Shown: in pieces, positions 1-7,727 of the stretch
Numbering within the stretch: position 1 is the first letter of the stretch
Layout: every line of letters starts with the position of its first letter
Assembly: GCA_031288885.1 (NCBI GenBank)
Contig: JAITQP010000004.1
Coordinates: 1 to 18,610, forward strand
Length of the DNA stretch: 18,610 nt
Source: Prevotellaceae bacterium
GTDB taxonomy: Bacteria > Bacteroidota > Bacteroidia > Bacteroidales > UBA932
Reading direction: 5' to 3'
The notes under the pieces: generated by a model
The model's database searches: none
What the model saw: only the letters and a program-made list of their open reading frames with translations
What the model was told of the DNA's origin: nothing
Made by a program: the position numbers and the translations under genes

Positions 1-594
1 TATGAAGTAACTCGTGCGCAGTGGAAGGCCGTTATGAAAGGTCATGCTCTTGAGAATGTGGGCAAATATACAGATGATGACCAGCTACCCATTGAGTCAG
101 CTTCCTATGACGACATTACCGGTACGGATGGATTTCTTGAGCGGTTGAACGCGCAGACGGGCAAGAACTACCGCTTACCAACGGAGGCAGAGTGGGAGTA
201 TGCGGCGCGCGGCGGCAAGCATAAAAGCCCATACATGTACAGTGGTAGCAACAACGTTGACGAGGTTGCGTGGTATGAAGGTAACTCGGGTGGCAAAAAT
301 CACGTAGTAGGTGGAAAAAAGCCCAATACATTAGGTATTTATGACATGTCTGGTAATTCTGCTGAGCTCTGTTCGGACTGGTGGAGCATCGCCACCTATT
401 ATAGCGCCTCGAATGGGGCTGTTGACCCTAAAGGGCCTGACAATGGCTCTCAGCGTGTGGTTCATGGAGGTAATCAAGGTGATGTGGCGATTGGAGGGTC
501 AGGGTATCATCCGCGCGTTTCTTCCCGCCGCGGTGTTGACCCCAGCACCCGCAACACTTGGGTTGGTTTCCGCGTAGCGTTGCCTGCGCAGTAG
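1..594 (+). CDS. SUMF1/FGE-sulfatase fold protein, 5' partial
   Basis: The frame is open from base 1, so the gene starts outside the window; 197 residues are visible. It opens with YEVTRAQWKAVM and then shows the classic motifs of the formylglycine-generating-enzyme (SUMF1) fold: YRLPTEAEWEYAARGG at about residues 56-71, LGIYDMSGNSAELCSDWW at about 111-128, HGGN near 152, and a C-terminal RVSSRRG followed by WVGFRVAL. True sulfatase-activating enzymes carry a catalytic cysteine pair just before the C-terminal motif. None is seen here, so this is probably a non-catalytic member of the fold; many Bacteroidota SUMF1-domain proteins are surface or secretion-associated proteins of unknown role. 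The usual GNVWEWC motif is altered to GNSAELC. Any N-terminal signal or extra domains lie upstream. A strong terminator follows 30 bp after the stop. The domain is certain, the function is not. Confidence 0.9.
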   Translation, partial: YEVTRAQWKAVMKGHALENVGKYTDDDQLPIESASYDDITGTDGFLERLNAQTGKNYRLPTEAEWEYAARGGKHKSPYMYSGSNNVDEVAWYEGNSGGKNHVVGGKKPNTLGIYDMSGNSAELCSDWWSIATYYSASNGAVDPKGPDNGSQRVVHGGNQGDVAIGGSGYHPRVSSRRGVDPSTRNTWVGFRVALPAQ

Positions 595-623
595 TTTTTC
601 CTGATATCGCTCCAGCGTTTTAC

Positions 624-665
624 ACCAAAAAAGAATTTTCTCAAGCGAGAAAATTCTTTTTTGGT
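624..665. terminator. Bidirectional intrinsic terminator between convergent genes
   Basis: A perfect 19-bp inverted repeat (624-642 against 647-665) encloses a 4-base AAGC loop. Each arm has an A/T run on its outer side, so the hairpin ends in a U-rich tract on both strands. It lies between the stop of the SUMF1-type gene (594, +) and the stop of the last lipoprotein gene (757, -) and can serve both. Confidence 0.9.
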
Positions 666-678
666 TGTAAAAATATCA

Positions 679-735
679 TTGCAAGCTATGCGCACGCCTT
701 GCACCGTTGCGAGCGGAGCGAAGCGTGCGCCGTCG
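679..735. repeat. REP-like dispersed repeat unit (ERSEA type)
   Basis: This GC-rich non-coding patch begins TTGCAAGCTATG, a 12-mer found again at 14422-14433, and contains GCGAGCGGAGCGAAGCGTGCG, related to the GCGAAGCGTGC motifs at 14460-14610. Read as protein it gives the CERSEA string typical of spurious ORFs in bacterial repeat DNA. It lies just past the bidirectional terminator. Confidence 0.6.
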
Positions 736-749
736 CAGCAACGTCATTC

Positions 750-770
750 TTAACTCTTAGTTTTTAACTC
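750..770. repeat. Heptamer array at the 3' end of the 757-2712 gene
   Basis: Three 7-base units on the + strand read TTAACTC TTAGTTT TTAACTC; in gene sense they are GAGTTAA AAACTAA GAGTTAA. The stop codon of the lipoprotein gene (757-759) lies inside the array and its last codons (Val-Lys-Asn-stop) are made of array units. Very similar units occur at the end of the nuclease gene at 8776-8824. Confidence 0.7.
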
Positions 771-2712
771 CAAAAAAGCACTCATCCACCTCTCCGCTCT
801 GGTTTTTGGTTGCCCTTACTTCAAAGTTAAACCTTGCGGCGTCGCTGGGCGCAACAACGTCCAGCGTGAATAGCGTCCAATCCGAAGCGGCGGCGAGCGT
901 GTTGTCCGGTTGAAGCAGGCTGCCGGCATCGGGTTTGATGGTGCTGCCGTCCTCCTTCAAAAAGTTAGCCCAGAGCCTTATCCCTTGGTTGTCGGCGCCC
1001 TTCGTATTGTTTTTGTACCAAAACGAAACGGTATAGGTGGCTCCCGCCACAACGCCCAAAACGGTTTGCTTCAAATCGCACCTGCCGTTTGCGTTGGCAG
1101 CAAGCTTTACGGCAAAGCTGCCCGCCTTTGCCCCTGCTGCGATTTTTTCAACAGGGTTGTTGTTAACGCCGCTGCCAGCTGACCAGCCCGTTGGCGTTGC
1201 CTCGGTGAACTCCTCAAACCCTCCGTTGAGCAGCAGGTTTGAGCCGATGGCAGGCGCTTCGATTACCGTAATGGTAAATGTCTGGGTTACCGCTTCGCCT
1301 CCGTTGGTAGCGGTTACGTCAAGCTCATACTTGCCGGCGGCGGGAGGCGTTCCGGTAAGCATTCTGCCGGCGAGCGTGAGCCAATCCGGCAGGTTGCTGC
1401 ACGATACGGCGGTCTCCCCCGTCAGGTTTTTTTCCTCCAAGGCAAACGTATGGCTAAGCTCATCCCCCACAATAACCGAGAGCGAGGCCGCTGAGGTGAA
1501 CTTCAGCACGGGAACGCTGGGAGCGCCGCTCCCAAACACAAAGTTGTCTACCTGATAGGTGGTGGAGTTGCCGGTGCCGCTATTCCCCCTATAGTAGAAG
1601 CCCACGTACTTCACCCCGCTGTAGCCCGAGAGGTCTATGCTGCCCGAGGAGGCAAAGGCGCCGTAGCTGCTTGGCGGTATGCTGACCGGCTCGCTCCACG
1701 CCAGCTTTGTTTTGTTGGCCGCGAGGGGGTTGCTGCCGTCCATGGCGTACACCTCAAAAACCGTGCTGCTGTTGTAGTAGCCTGCCGACACGTCGAACGA
1801 AAAGCTTTTTACGGCGGCGGCGCTCACGTCCAGCGCCGGCGAGATGAGCCAGAACTCCTGCACGCTGCTTTCCTTAATGGCGTTGCGGTGCGCCGAAAGG
1901 TGCACGTACTTATTGCCGTTAAACAGGCGCACGTCGGGCTCCAGCGTTCCCTGCACCCTTAGCCCTTTCCAGCCCTTGCTGTCGGGCTGAGCGCTCATGT
2001 AGGCGTCGCCTGTGCCCTCCTTAAAGGATTCGAAATCTTCGCTGAGGGCTGCAACGCCGGTATCGTCGCCGCCTGCATCGCCGCCTGCGTCGCCCAGCGT
2101 CACGTTGTCTATGCGGAAGGTGGTGGAGTTATCCGCGCCCCCCGTTGCCGCGTAGCGAAAGGCAACGTAAACGATATCCAGCGTTGCCGCGTAGGCGCTC
2201 AGGTCGATATCGCCGGAGGGAATCCACGTGCCGGCGGCGTCCTCCTTTTTGGCAATGCGAACGTAGTCGGGGGCTTCGCCAACGGACAGCTTAACCACGT
2301 CGTCGGTGGAGAGCTTGGGGAGCAGGTAAACCTCGAGGGAGGAGTTTTCGCGCCAGTACTCCCCCTGCGTGCTAAAGGTCAGCGTTTTGTTGGGGGCTTT
2401 TTTCAGGTCCAGCGCGGGGGTGAGCAGCCATGTTTCGCAGGTGGCGTTGGGCTCGGCTTCAGCCGAAATTTCGGCGTACCTGTTGCCGCCCGCGCCGGCA
2501 ATTTTCCACGAGGCGCCTCCGGCAACGTACAGCTCCGACCACCCGCTGAGGCTGGCGGCTTTGGCGTCGAGGGCAAGGCTCTCGAAAGTTTCGCTGAGCG
2601 ATGTTGCGCCTTCGGTGGGCGCCACCACAAATTTGTCGTCCTTCTCCCTCTCGCTGCACGATGCAGCGCAAACGCCGATAACGTATAGAGATAATATTAA
2701 TAATTTTTTCAT
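757..2712 (-). CDS. Multidomain surface lipoprotein: two choice-of-anchor-J domains, Ig-like domain, CBM-like C-terminus
   Basis: This 651-residue protein has a lipoprotein signal (lipobox CAAS before Cys19) and an acidic stretch after the cysteine (SEREKDD), as in Bacteroidota surface-exported lipoproteins. Domains in order: choice-of-anchor-J at about 40-205 (CETWLLTPALDL, then FRIDNVTLG); a second at about 225-400 (EFWLISPALDV, then YQVDNFVFG); a putative Ig/He_PIG domain at about 405-490 (LPDWLTL, LTGTPP, ITV); and a carbohydrate-binding-module-like jelly roll at about 495-651 (NLLLNGGFEEF, FWYKN). It is the last gene of the leftward unit, 48 bp after its neighbour. The C-terminus is odd: where such domains usually end in a DDV-type strand, this one ends FFGVKN, with the stop inside a heptamer array. 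A binding role is inferred; no catalytic motif is seen. Confidence 0.85.
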   Translation of the reverse strand: MKKLLILSLYVIGVCAASCSEREKDDKFVVAPTEGATSLSETFESLALDAKAASLSGWSELYVAGGASWKIAGAGGNRYAEISAEAEPNATCETWLLTPALDLKKAPNKTLTFSTQGEYWRENSSLEVYLLPKLSTDDVVKLSVGEAPDYVRIAKKEDAAGTWIPSGDIDLSAYAATLDIVYVAFRYAATGGADNSTTFRIDNVTLGDAGGDAGGDDTGVAALSEDFESFKEGTGDAYMSAQPDSKGWKGLRVQGTLEPDVRLFNGNKYVHLSAHRNAIKESSVQEFWLISPALDVSAAAVKSFSFDVSAGYYNSSTVFEVYAMDGSNPLAANKTKLAWSEPVSIPPSSYGAFASSGSIDLSGYSGVKYVGFYYRGNSGTGNSTTYQVDNFVFGSGAPSVPVLKFTSAASLSVIVGDELSHTFALEEKNLTGETAVSCSNLPDWLTLAGRMLTGTPPAAGKYELDVTATNGGEAVTQTFTITVIEAPAIGSNLLLNGGFEEFTEATPTGWSAGSGVNNNPVEKIAAGAKAGSFAVKLAANANGRCDLKQTVLGVVAGATYTVSFWYKNNTKGADNQGIRLWANFLKEDGSTIKPDAGSLLQPDNTLAAASDWTLFTLDVVAPSDAARFNFEVRATKNQSGEVDECFFGVKN

Positions 2713-2740
2713 GATTTCTTGTGTTTTTTTATAATTACTA

Positions 2741-2758
2741 ATGATGATGATGATGATG
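2741..2758. repeat. Trinucleotide microsatellite (ATG)6
   Basis: Six perfect ATG copies on the + strand lie in the 48-bp gap between two lipoprotein genes of the leftward unit, two bases beyond the stop codon of the upstream one. It is non-coding, but it sits in the transcribed spacer just ahead of the next start codon. Confidence 0.9.
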
Positions 2759-2760
2759 TT

Positions 2761-3909
2761 TTATCTGGCAATTTTTAGGTTTGCGATGCTCCACGTGGCG
2801 GCGTCGCTGCCACCGGAGGTGTACTTAAAGGCGATGCGCACGTTGGGGCGTCCTGCGTACGGGGTGAGGTCTATTTTTCCGGAGCAGGCAAACGTCCACG
2901 TGCTACCCGACGGGTAGCGCGGGATTTCCAGCGGCTCCCACGTGGCGGCGTCGGGGTTGGTAGCGTCGGTGCAGGTGGTTGATACCAGCGCCGTTTGCTC
3001 CCTCCTCATCACCTTCACAGCGGGCGCTCCCTTGTTGATGCTATGCTCAAAGGCGAGCGTTGCGCGCTGCACGCCGCTCAGGTCAACGGGCGGCGAAATA
3101 AGCCAATCCTCGTTTGGCGCGGAGACGCCCGATACGTAGCCGCTTACTTTGGCGGCGTGGGCGTACGGAGCGTTCGCGGTGTTGCTATTCCACGTCCACG
3201 ATTGGGCGCCGCTCTTGCTCACCGGCGTAAACCCTCCGAGGCTTTCCGCAAAGGTCTCCTCAAAAATGGCGGCGCTGGGAGCGCTGCCCACGTCCCCAAA
3301 CGTTACGTCGTCCACAAGGAAAGAGGTTGAGGCCGAGCTTCCGCCCACCCCCCTGTAGCGAAATCCAAGCATGGCAACGCCCCGCGCGCCGCTCATATCC
3401 AGCGTGGTTGGCAGCCACCGGTTGAGGCTGCTCGAGGTGGGCAGGTTGGCTTGCAGCGGTATGAGCGCTCCCTGATTGCCCTCTATCGCAGCGAGGTTGG
3501 GGACTAAAAACACGTCGAGTTGGGTATCGTCCTTCCAGTACGCCGCCTGAACGCGGAACGAGATGGCTCTGCTCGCGGCGTTGTCAAAGTCCAGCGGCGG
3601 GGTGAGCAGCCACGTTTCGTAGCGTACGCCGCGGTTGCTGTCGTCGAACTTGTGCGCCGAGGCCTGCGCCGCCATGTTGCAGCCCGCCTCGCGGGCAAGC
3701 CACTGCAGCGGCGCGGTGTAGGTCGCATTTACCACCATCACGTTTGCCCAGCCGGTAAGGCGGGTGATGCTATTTTCGTCGCTCAGCACCTCAAAGGTTT
3801 CATGCAGCTGGGTAAGCGGCGTTGCGGGTTGCTGCGGGTCGCTTTTTTCCGGAGTGCACGATGCGGCTCCCAGCAGCGCGGCCATCGCACAAAAAATATT
3901 CTTTCTCAT
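2761..3909 (-). CDS. Surface lipoprotein with two choice-of-anchor-J domains
   Basis: The start at 3909 is preferred over an upstream ATG at 3939 because it places a clean lipoprotein signal at the N-terminus (MRKNIFCAMAALLGAASC), giving 382 residues. The first choice-of-anchor-J domain spans about 35-205 (YETWLLTPPLDF, RVQAAYWKDDTQLDVFLVP, FLVDDVTFGD) and is clearly paralogous to the first domain of the gene at 757-2712. The second spans about 215-382 (EDWLISPPVDL, GKIDLTPYAG, FKYTSGG, WSIANLKIAR). It lies 26 bp after the upstream lipoprotein gene in the same unit. Such domains are extracellular beta-sandwiches; the ligand is unknown. Together with its neighbours it may form a capture complex around the TonB receptor (inference). 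Confidence 0.85.
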   Translation of the reverse strand: MRKNIFCAMAALLGAASCTPEKSDPQQPATPLTQLHETFEVLSDENSITRLTGWANVMVVNATYTAPLQWLAREAGCNMAAQASAHKFDDSNRGVRYETWLLTPPLDFDNAASRAISFRVQAAYWKDDTQLDVFLVPNLAAIEGNQGALIPLQANLPTSSSLNRWLPTTLDMSGARGVAMLGFRYRGVGGSSASTSFLVDDVTFGDVGSAPSAAIFEETFAESLGGFTPVSKSGAQSWTWNSNTANAPYAHAAKVSGYVSGVSAPNEDWLISPPVDLSGVQRATLAFEHSINKGAPAVKVMRREQTALVSTTCTDATNPDAATWEPLEIPRYPSGSTWTFACSGKIDLTPYAGRPNVRIAFKYTSGGSDAATWSIANLKIAR

Positions 3910-3935
3910 TTTTTTTACGCTTATAATAATTTTCG

Positions 3936-4622
3936 TCACTTCTTTCTAAACACCACGTTGTCGAGGTAGTAGTTGGCGCGGTCGGCGTCGTCCGCCGCAA
4001 TGCTCTCCAGCGATACCACGCTGCGGTAGCGGAATGCCGCGTACACCACGTTGCGCTCGCCGCCCTTTCCCCAAAACGAAATCGGCGCCTGCGCCGTCAT
4101 CTCCACCGGCCCCGACGACGTTGGGGCGGCGGCAACGGGCAGCTCCGTCCACTCGCTCAGGTTGATTGCCTCCGCGCCACCGCGGTAGGCTGCGCTGTAC
4201 ATTAGCGAAAGCTGCGTGCTCGCGCTGCTGTACGTTAGCCCCGCCTGAAAGCTGAGCGTGGCGGTGGAGTCCGACACGTCGAGCGGCGGCATCATCAGCC
4301 AAAAGTCGTTTACGGTGTCGGTTGAGAGGTAGGCGCTGCCCATTGCGCCGCGCATCACGCCGCCGCCCTTGCGGGCAAGCACGCCGGTTTGGAACGTGCG
4401 CACGCCGGCAAGGGCAAAGCTCGTCCATCCGGCAGGCGGGGGCAGCACTTGACCGTCAACCTTGGCGATGTTGTCAAACGTTTCGTTGACGTAGCTCACG
4501 GCTTCCTCCGGAGCAGGTGGGGCCGGCGCAGCGGAGTGCGGCGGATAGCTGTACTCGCTTTTTACGCATGAGCTCACGCATAGCGCGGCTGCAAATAGTA
4601 GGAAAAAATATACGTTGTTCAT
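3936..4622 (-). CDS. Small lipoprotein with one choice-of-anchor-J-like domain
   Basis: This 228-residue protein starts with a lipoprotein signal (MNNVYFFLLFAAALCVSSC, lipobox VSSC), followed by a Pro/Ala-rich linker (about 27-40). One choice-of-anchor-J-like beta-sandwich follows: ETFDNI near 47, a GWTSFALAG segment, DFWLMMPPLDV at about 106-116, AAFRYRSV near 195, and a terminal YYLDNVVF strand. It is the shortest of three related lipoproteins and the first after the receptor, 70 bp downstream of it. Its single domain next to the two-domain neighbours suggests growth by domain duplication. No enzymatic residues are recognisable; a binding or accessory role is inferred from position. Confidence 0.8.
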   Translation of the reverse strand: MNNVYFFLLFAAALCVSSCVKSEYSYPPHSAAPAPPAPEEAVSYVNETFDNIAKVDGQVLPPPAGWTSFALAGVRTFQTGVLARKGGGVMRGAMGSAYLSTDTVNDFWLMMPPLDVSDSTATLSFQAGLTYSSASTQLSLMYSAAYRGGAEAINLSEWTELPVAAAPTSSGPVEMTAQAPISFWGKGGERNVVYAAFRYRSVVSLESIAADDADRANYYLDNVVFRKK

Positions 4623-4641
4623 AATAAATATAATTTATGTA

Positions 4642-4692
4642 GATAGTTGATAGTTGAAGTATTCCTAATTCCTAATTCCTAATTCGTAATTC
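4642..4692. repeat. Two heptamer arrays in the gap after the TonB receptor gene
   Basis: On the + strand, ATTCCTA x3 plus ATTCGTA and a partial unit fill 4661-4692 and end exactly at the receptor stop codon (4693-4695). In gene sense these are GAATTAC then GAATTAG x3. A second array, GATAGTT x2 plus GA, occupies 4642-4657. Both have period 7 and fill most of the 70-bp spacer before the next lipoprotein gene. Confidence 0.85.
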
Positions 4693-7203
4693 TCAAAACC
4701 TGTAGTACATTTGTACAAAGAACGTCAGGCCAAAGCTGTAGTAGTACTTTGAGGGAAACTTACTGAGCGACGCCACGTCGTACCTCAGCTGCTCAAACCC
4801 GCCTGTTTTGAAGTTGCTGTTCAAAATATTTTGTACGTTTCCGTTAATTCCCCACGTGCCGCTATTGTCCCCCCTCCACGAGGCGCCGGCAAAGGCGTCC
4901 AGCGTGTAGGCCGCCGGATACTTTTCCTGCTCCAGCAGCTGCGCGTGCTGCGGCGTTTTGGGCAAAAACGACATCGCCTCGTAGGTGCGCCTGTCGTAGT
5001 TGATTTCGATGTAGGAGTTTGCGGCAAAGCTGCCGGTAATCCCCACAAACCAGTAGCTGGGCGAGCGATAGGTGAGCGTCGCCGTTCCGGCGGTTTGCGG
5101 TCTTCCGCCCACGCTGTAGCCCGTGATGTAGGCTTTGTGAAAGGTGATGGCGTCGGCGTTGGCGGCCTCGTCGTCGGCTATCACGGCGGTGTTGGGGTTT
5201 GAGGTGTAGCCGTACCAGCCGTGCGCCAGCGCGCCCTCCACGGTGAGGACGCTCGTCAGGCTGTAGGACGCGCCCAGCTCGGCGCCCATGTATCGCTTGT
5301 CCACGCCCTGCGCAATGTACTCCACCAGCGCAGATGCGCCCTCCATGTAGAACACCTTCACCTCCGACGCGCCTTTGCTCTGCGTGCAGTACCCCGACGC
5401 GCGCAGCTGGAGGCTTGTCCCGCGGTAGAGGTAGCTTGCGTCGGCGCTGTATATTTGCTCGTTGTTGATGCTCAAGCCGTAGTCTGCCACCGTAAAGCTG
5501 TGGTAGCGCTCTTGCAGGTAGGTATTTTTGAACAGCGGCGGGCGAAGCTCGTAGGCGACATTTGCCGCCACGTAGCTGCGCCCCGCGAGCTTGCAGGTGG
5601 CGTTGGCTTTGGCGGCGTGGTGCACAAACGTTTCCTTTTTTGAGGCCCCGTAGGAGCGCCCCGTTGCGGCAAAGCGACCGTTGTTCATCTTGCCGTTGCG
5701 CCAAAATTCGGTGTAGCCTGCCTTTCCGGCAACGTAGCCCTCAAGGCGTCCGTAGCTGAGCTTAGCCTGCGCCCAGCCCGAGACGTTGTTTTGGAAAATG
5801 CTGTAGTCGTAGCCAAACTTATCGCCCACGCGCTTTTTCAGGTTGCCGTCGTTCAGGTCGTAGTAGGCGTTTTGGGGCGTCAGGGCGTTATCGCCCGCGG
5901 CAAACTTGTCAACATTCAGGTAGTAGTCTGCGCCCAGCGCGTCCTTCACCACCTGAAAAAACATCCCCGTGTAGGCCTGCGCCTCCAGCCCGCCGTGCAG
6001 CGACGTGTGCCGGTTCAGGTGGTTGGCGTAGCTGGCAAATCCCCGTAGCGTTCGCTGGTCGTTGCGGTACTCCTTCACGATGGTCATGGCCTGCCATTCG
6101 CCGGAGGGCTTGCCGCGGTTGGCGTTGTAGTTTCCCGCTATCAGCGCGTCCCAGCGGATTTGCGTGGTGGCGGGGTCGTGCACTTGCCACTGCCGCGCGT
6201 ACCACTCCTTCATGGCGGGGTCGGCTTGGTAGCTTGGGAACTTGCGGTAGTAGTCGGGTCGCGGGTCGTTGCCGTCAAACCAATCCAAATCCGACGTTCC
6301 GTTGCGCCCCATGAGGAGCGATACGCCCGCCTCCAGCTTCTCCCGCTCGCTAATGCTCCACGCGTAGTTGAGCATTGCCAGCGGCAGGTGCGTTTTGCGG
6401 ATGCGCGCCGCGCGCCGTTTGCCGTTTTGGAAGCCCCAGCGCGGGTTGTAGTCGTAGCTGCCGTACAGGTCGTATGCCTCCTGAATAACGGCGCTGGACA
6501 TGCCGCGCTCCAGCGGCGCGCCCATAACCGTCAGGTTGAGGCTGTGCGACTTGGCAAATTGCTTCTCCAGCGCCAAAAAGTAGCCAAACGCCTCGTAGGG
6601 CGTGCCCCGCATGTAGCCCGAGCTGCCCAGCCGCGTTGAGGCCGAGAGCGCGTATGCCCAGCCGTTTTCCGTCAGCCCGCTGGCGGTGGTGGCCATCAGC
6701 CGGTACTCGTACGTGCGGTTGGATAGGGCCAGCGACACGCTGCTCTGCTTGCGGTAGCCCGACGCCTTTGTGCTGTACGAGGTCACGCCCGCAAAGTTGC
6801 CAAAGGACGCCTCCGAGGGCTCCACGCCCTGACGGGTGGTGTAGCTGCGCAGCACGTCGTTCAGCCCGCCCCACACGGCGTAGCTGGCGTATCCCGTTTC
6901 GGGGTCGTGCAGCGAAAATCCGTTGAAGTAAACCGACGAGTAGTCCGACCCGTAGCCGCGCTGCTGAAAGCGGAACGCGCTCAGGTTGTACTGTATCTGC
7001 GCGGCAAAAACGTCGCGCGAGGCGCCCAGCAAGCCCGATGAGCTTTGCTCGCCGCGCTCGTCCTCGTTAATGTCCAGCTCCACCACGTCGCTGCTCAGGC
7101 TCAGCTCCAGCGCCTCTGCGGCGGCTGTATCGACGGCAGCCTGCGCCTGCGCTGCCAAGGGAAGCATGGCTGCTAACCATACGGTAAGTATAAAAATTTT
7201 CAT
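4693..7203 (-). CDS. TonB-dependent outer-membrane receptor
   Basis: The start at 7203 is chosen over an ATG at 7266 because it puts a standard signal peptide first (MKIFILTVWLAAMLPLAAQA), giving 836 residues. After a short acidic linker (about 40-55) comes a plug domain at about 60-150 with FRFQQRGYGSDYSSVYFNGF and WGGLNDVLR, then a long beta-barrel of alternating aromatic strands ending in FFVQMYYRF, with the terminal Phe usual for outer-membrane barrels. The role is TonB/ExbBD-energised import of a large or scarce substrate; the substrate cannot be read from sequence. It lacks the carboxypeptidase-regulatory-like domain that often precedes the plug in Bacteroidota receptors. It leads a unit with three lipoproteins but no SusD, and diverges from a nuclease/5'-nucleotidase unit, which suggests nucleic-acid-derived ligands (inference). 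Confidence 0.9.
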   Translation of the reverse strand: MKIFILTVWLAAMLPLAAQAQAAVDTAAAEALELSLSSDVVELDINEDERGEQSSSGLLGASRDVFAAQIQYNLSAFRFQQRGYGSDYSSVYFNGFSLHDPETGYASYAVWGGLNDVLRSYTTRQGVEPSEASFGNFAGVTSYSTKASGYRKQSSVSLALSNRTYEYRLMATTASGLTENGWAYALSASTRLGSSGYMRGTPYEAFGYFLALEKQFAKSHSLNLTVMGAPLERGMSSAVIQEAYDLYGSYDYNPRWGFQNGKRRAARIRKTHLPLAMLNYAWSISEREKLEAGVSLLMGRNGTSDLDWFDGNDPRPDYYRKFPSYQADPAMKEWYARQWQVHDPATTQIRWDALIAGNYNANRGKPSGEWQAMTIVKEYRNDQRTLRGFASYANHLNRHTSLHGGLEAQAYTGMFFQVVKDALGADYYLNVDKFAAGDNALTPQNAYYDLNDGNLKKRVGDKFGYDYSIFQNNVSGWAQAKLSYGRLEGYVAGKAGYTEFWRNGKMNNGRFAATGRSYGASKKETFVHHAAKANATCKLAGRSYVAANVAYELRPPLFKNTYLQERYHSFTVADYGLSINNEQIYSADASYLYRGTSLQLRASGYCTQSKGASEVKVFYMEGASALVEYIAQGVDKRYMGAELGASYSLTSVLTVEGALAHGWYGYTSNPNTAVIADDEAANADAITFHKAYITGYSVGGRPQTAGTATLTYRSPSYWFVGITGSFAANSYIEINYDRRTYEAMSFLPKTPQHAQLLEQEKYPAAYTLDAFAGASWRGDNSGTWGINGNVQNILNSNFKTGGFEQLRYDVASLSKFPSKYYYSFGLTFFVQMYYRF

Positions 7204-7727
7204 AAATGTATATGCTGAATTATGGTTTTCAAATAATTGTTCAAAACAGTAAAAATTATACACCAATGTACAACAAAAAATCGTAATACCAAAATCACTA
7301 TATTTAAATTTTCACAAAGATGATTTATTAACATAGAAATGAAATCACCTATCAATATTATACTTATCTTTGTCGACTGATTTTATTTGGAGGCTGAATT
7401 AGATAATAAAACTGTTTCATACGTAACTTTGTAATTAATTTTATCAAGTTAGGGATATTGCAGTTCATTTAGAAGCGTGAAAATAGCCGCGATTTTATGG
7501 GGATGCACCCAAAGGAGGCCACTCCAAAATCAGCTGAACGTGGTTGCCGGCAGAGCTGCAAAAGGTTGATAGCGGGGCAAGCTTTGCCATTCATAAGAGC
7601 ATTCTTTTTCTGCGTGGTACAATAAACTTGCAAATATCTTTTATGAATGAGCAAAAAAATGACTACTTTTGACGCCTCGGAGGGCAAGCTGAAACTTTGA
7701 AATTCTGAATTTTGAAAGAATATTCCG
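7204..7727. other. Divergent intergenic control region
   Basis: This 524-bp gap separates the leftward receptor unit from the rightward nuclease unit. It is AT-rich, except for a GC-richer island at about 7475-7620. The + strand carries -7-like boxes TATCTTTG (7365-7372), TAACTTTG (7424-7431) and TACTTTTG (7664-7671). No exact TAnnTTTG box was found on the - strand ahead of the receptor. The island holds a 42-codon open frame (7497-7625, MGMHPKEATPKSAERGC...), rich in Arg and Cys, which I do not recognise, and a small GGCAA/TTGCC hairpin (7576-7588). It could be a leader RNA, a dispersed repeat or a decayed gene. Confidence 0.5.
7639..7671 (+). promoter_or_regulatory. Candidate Bacteroidota promoter for the nuclease unit
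   Basis: TACTTTTG at 7664-7671 fits the Bacteroidota -7 consensus TAnnTTTG. A T-run at 7639-7642 sits 21 bases upstream, where a -33 TTTG would be expected, but it is not an exact match. The start codon at 7728 is 56 bases downstream, a plausible leader length. Confidence 0.45.

Noticed and set aside
2741..2758. Tandem repeats as a possible CRISPR or binding-site array
   Set aside because: The units here and in the heptamer arrays are contiguous and 3-7 bases long with no spacers, so they are microsatellites and not CRISPR.
4862..5704. 280-codon minus-strand frame within the receptor gene
   Set aside because: It is on the same strand in another frame, rich in Arg/Gln/Ala, and has no family motifs; the receptor frame is clearly the coding one.
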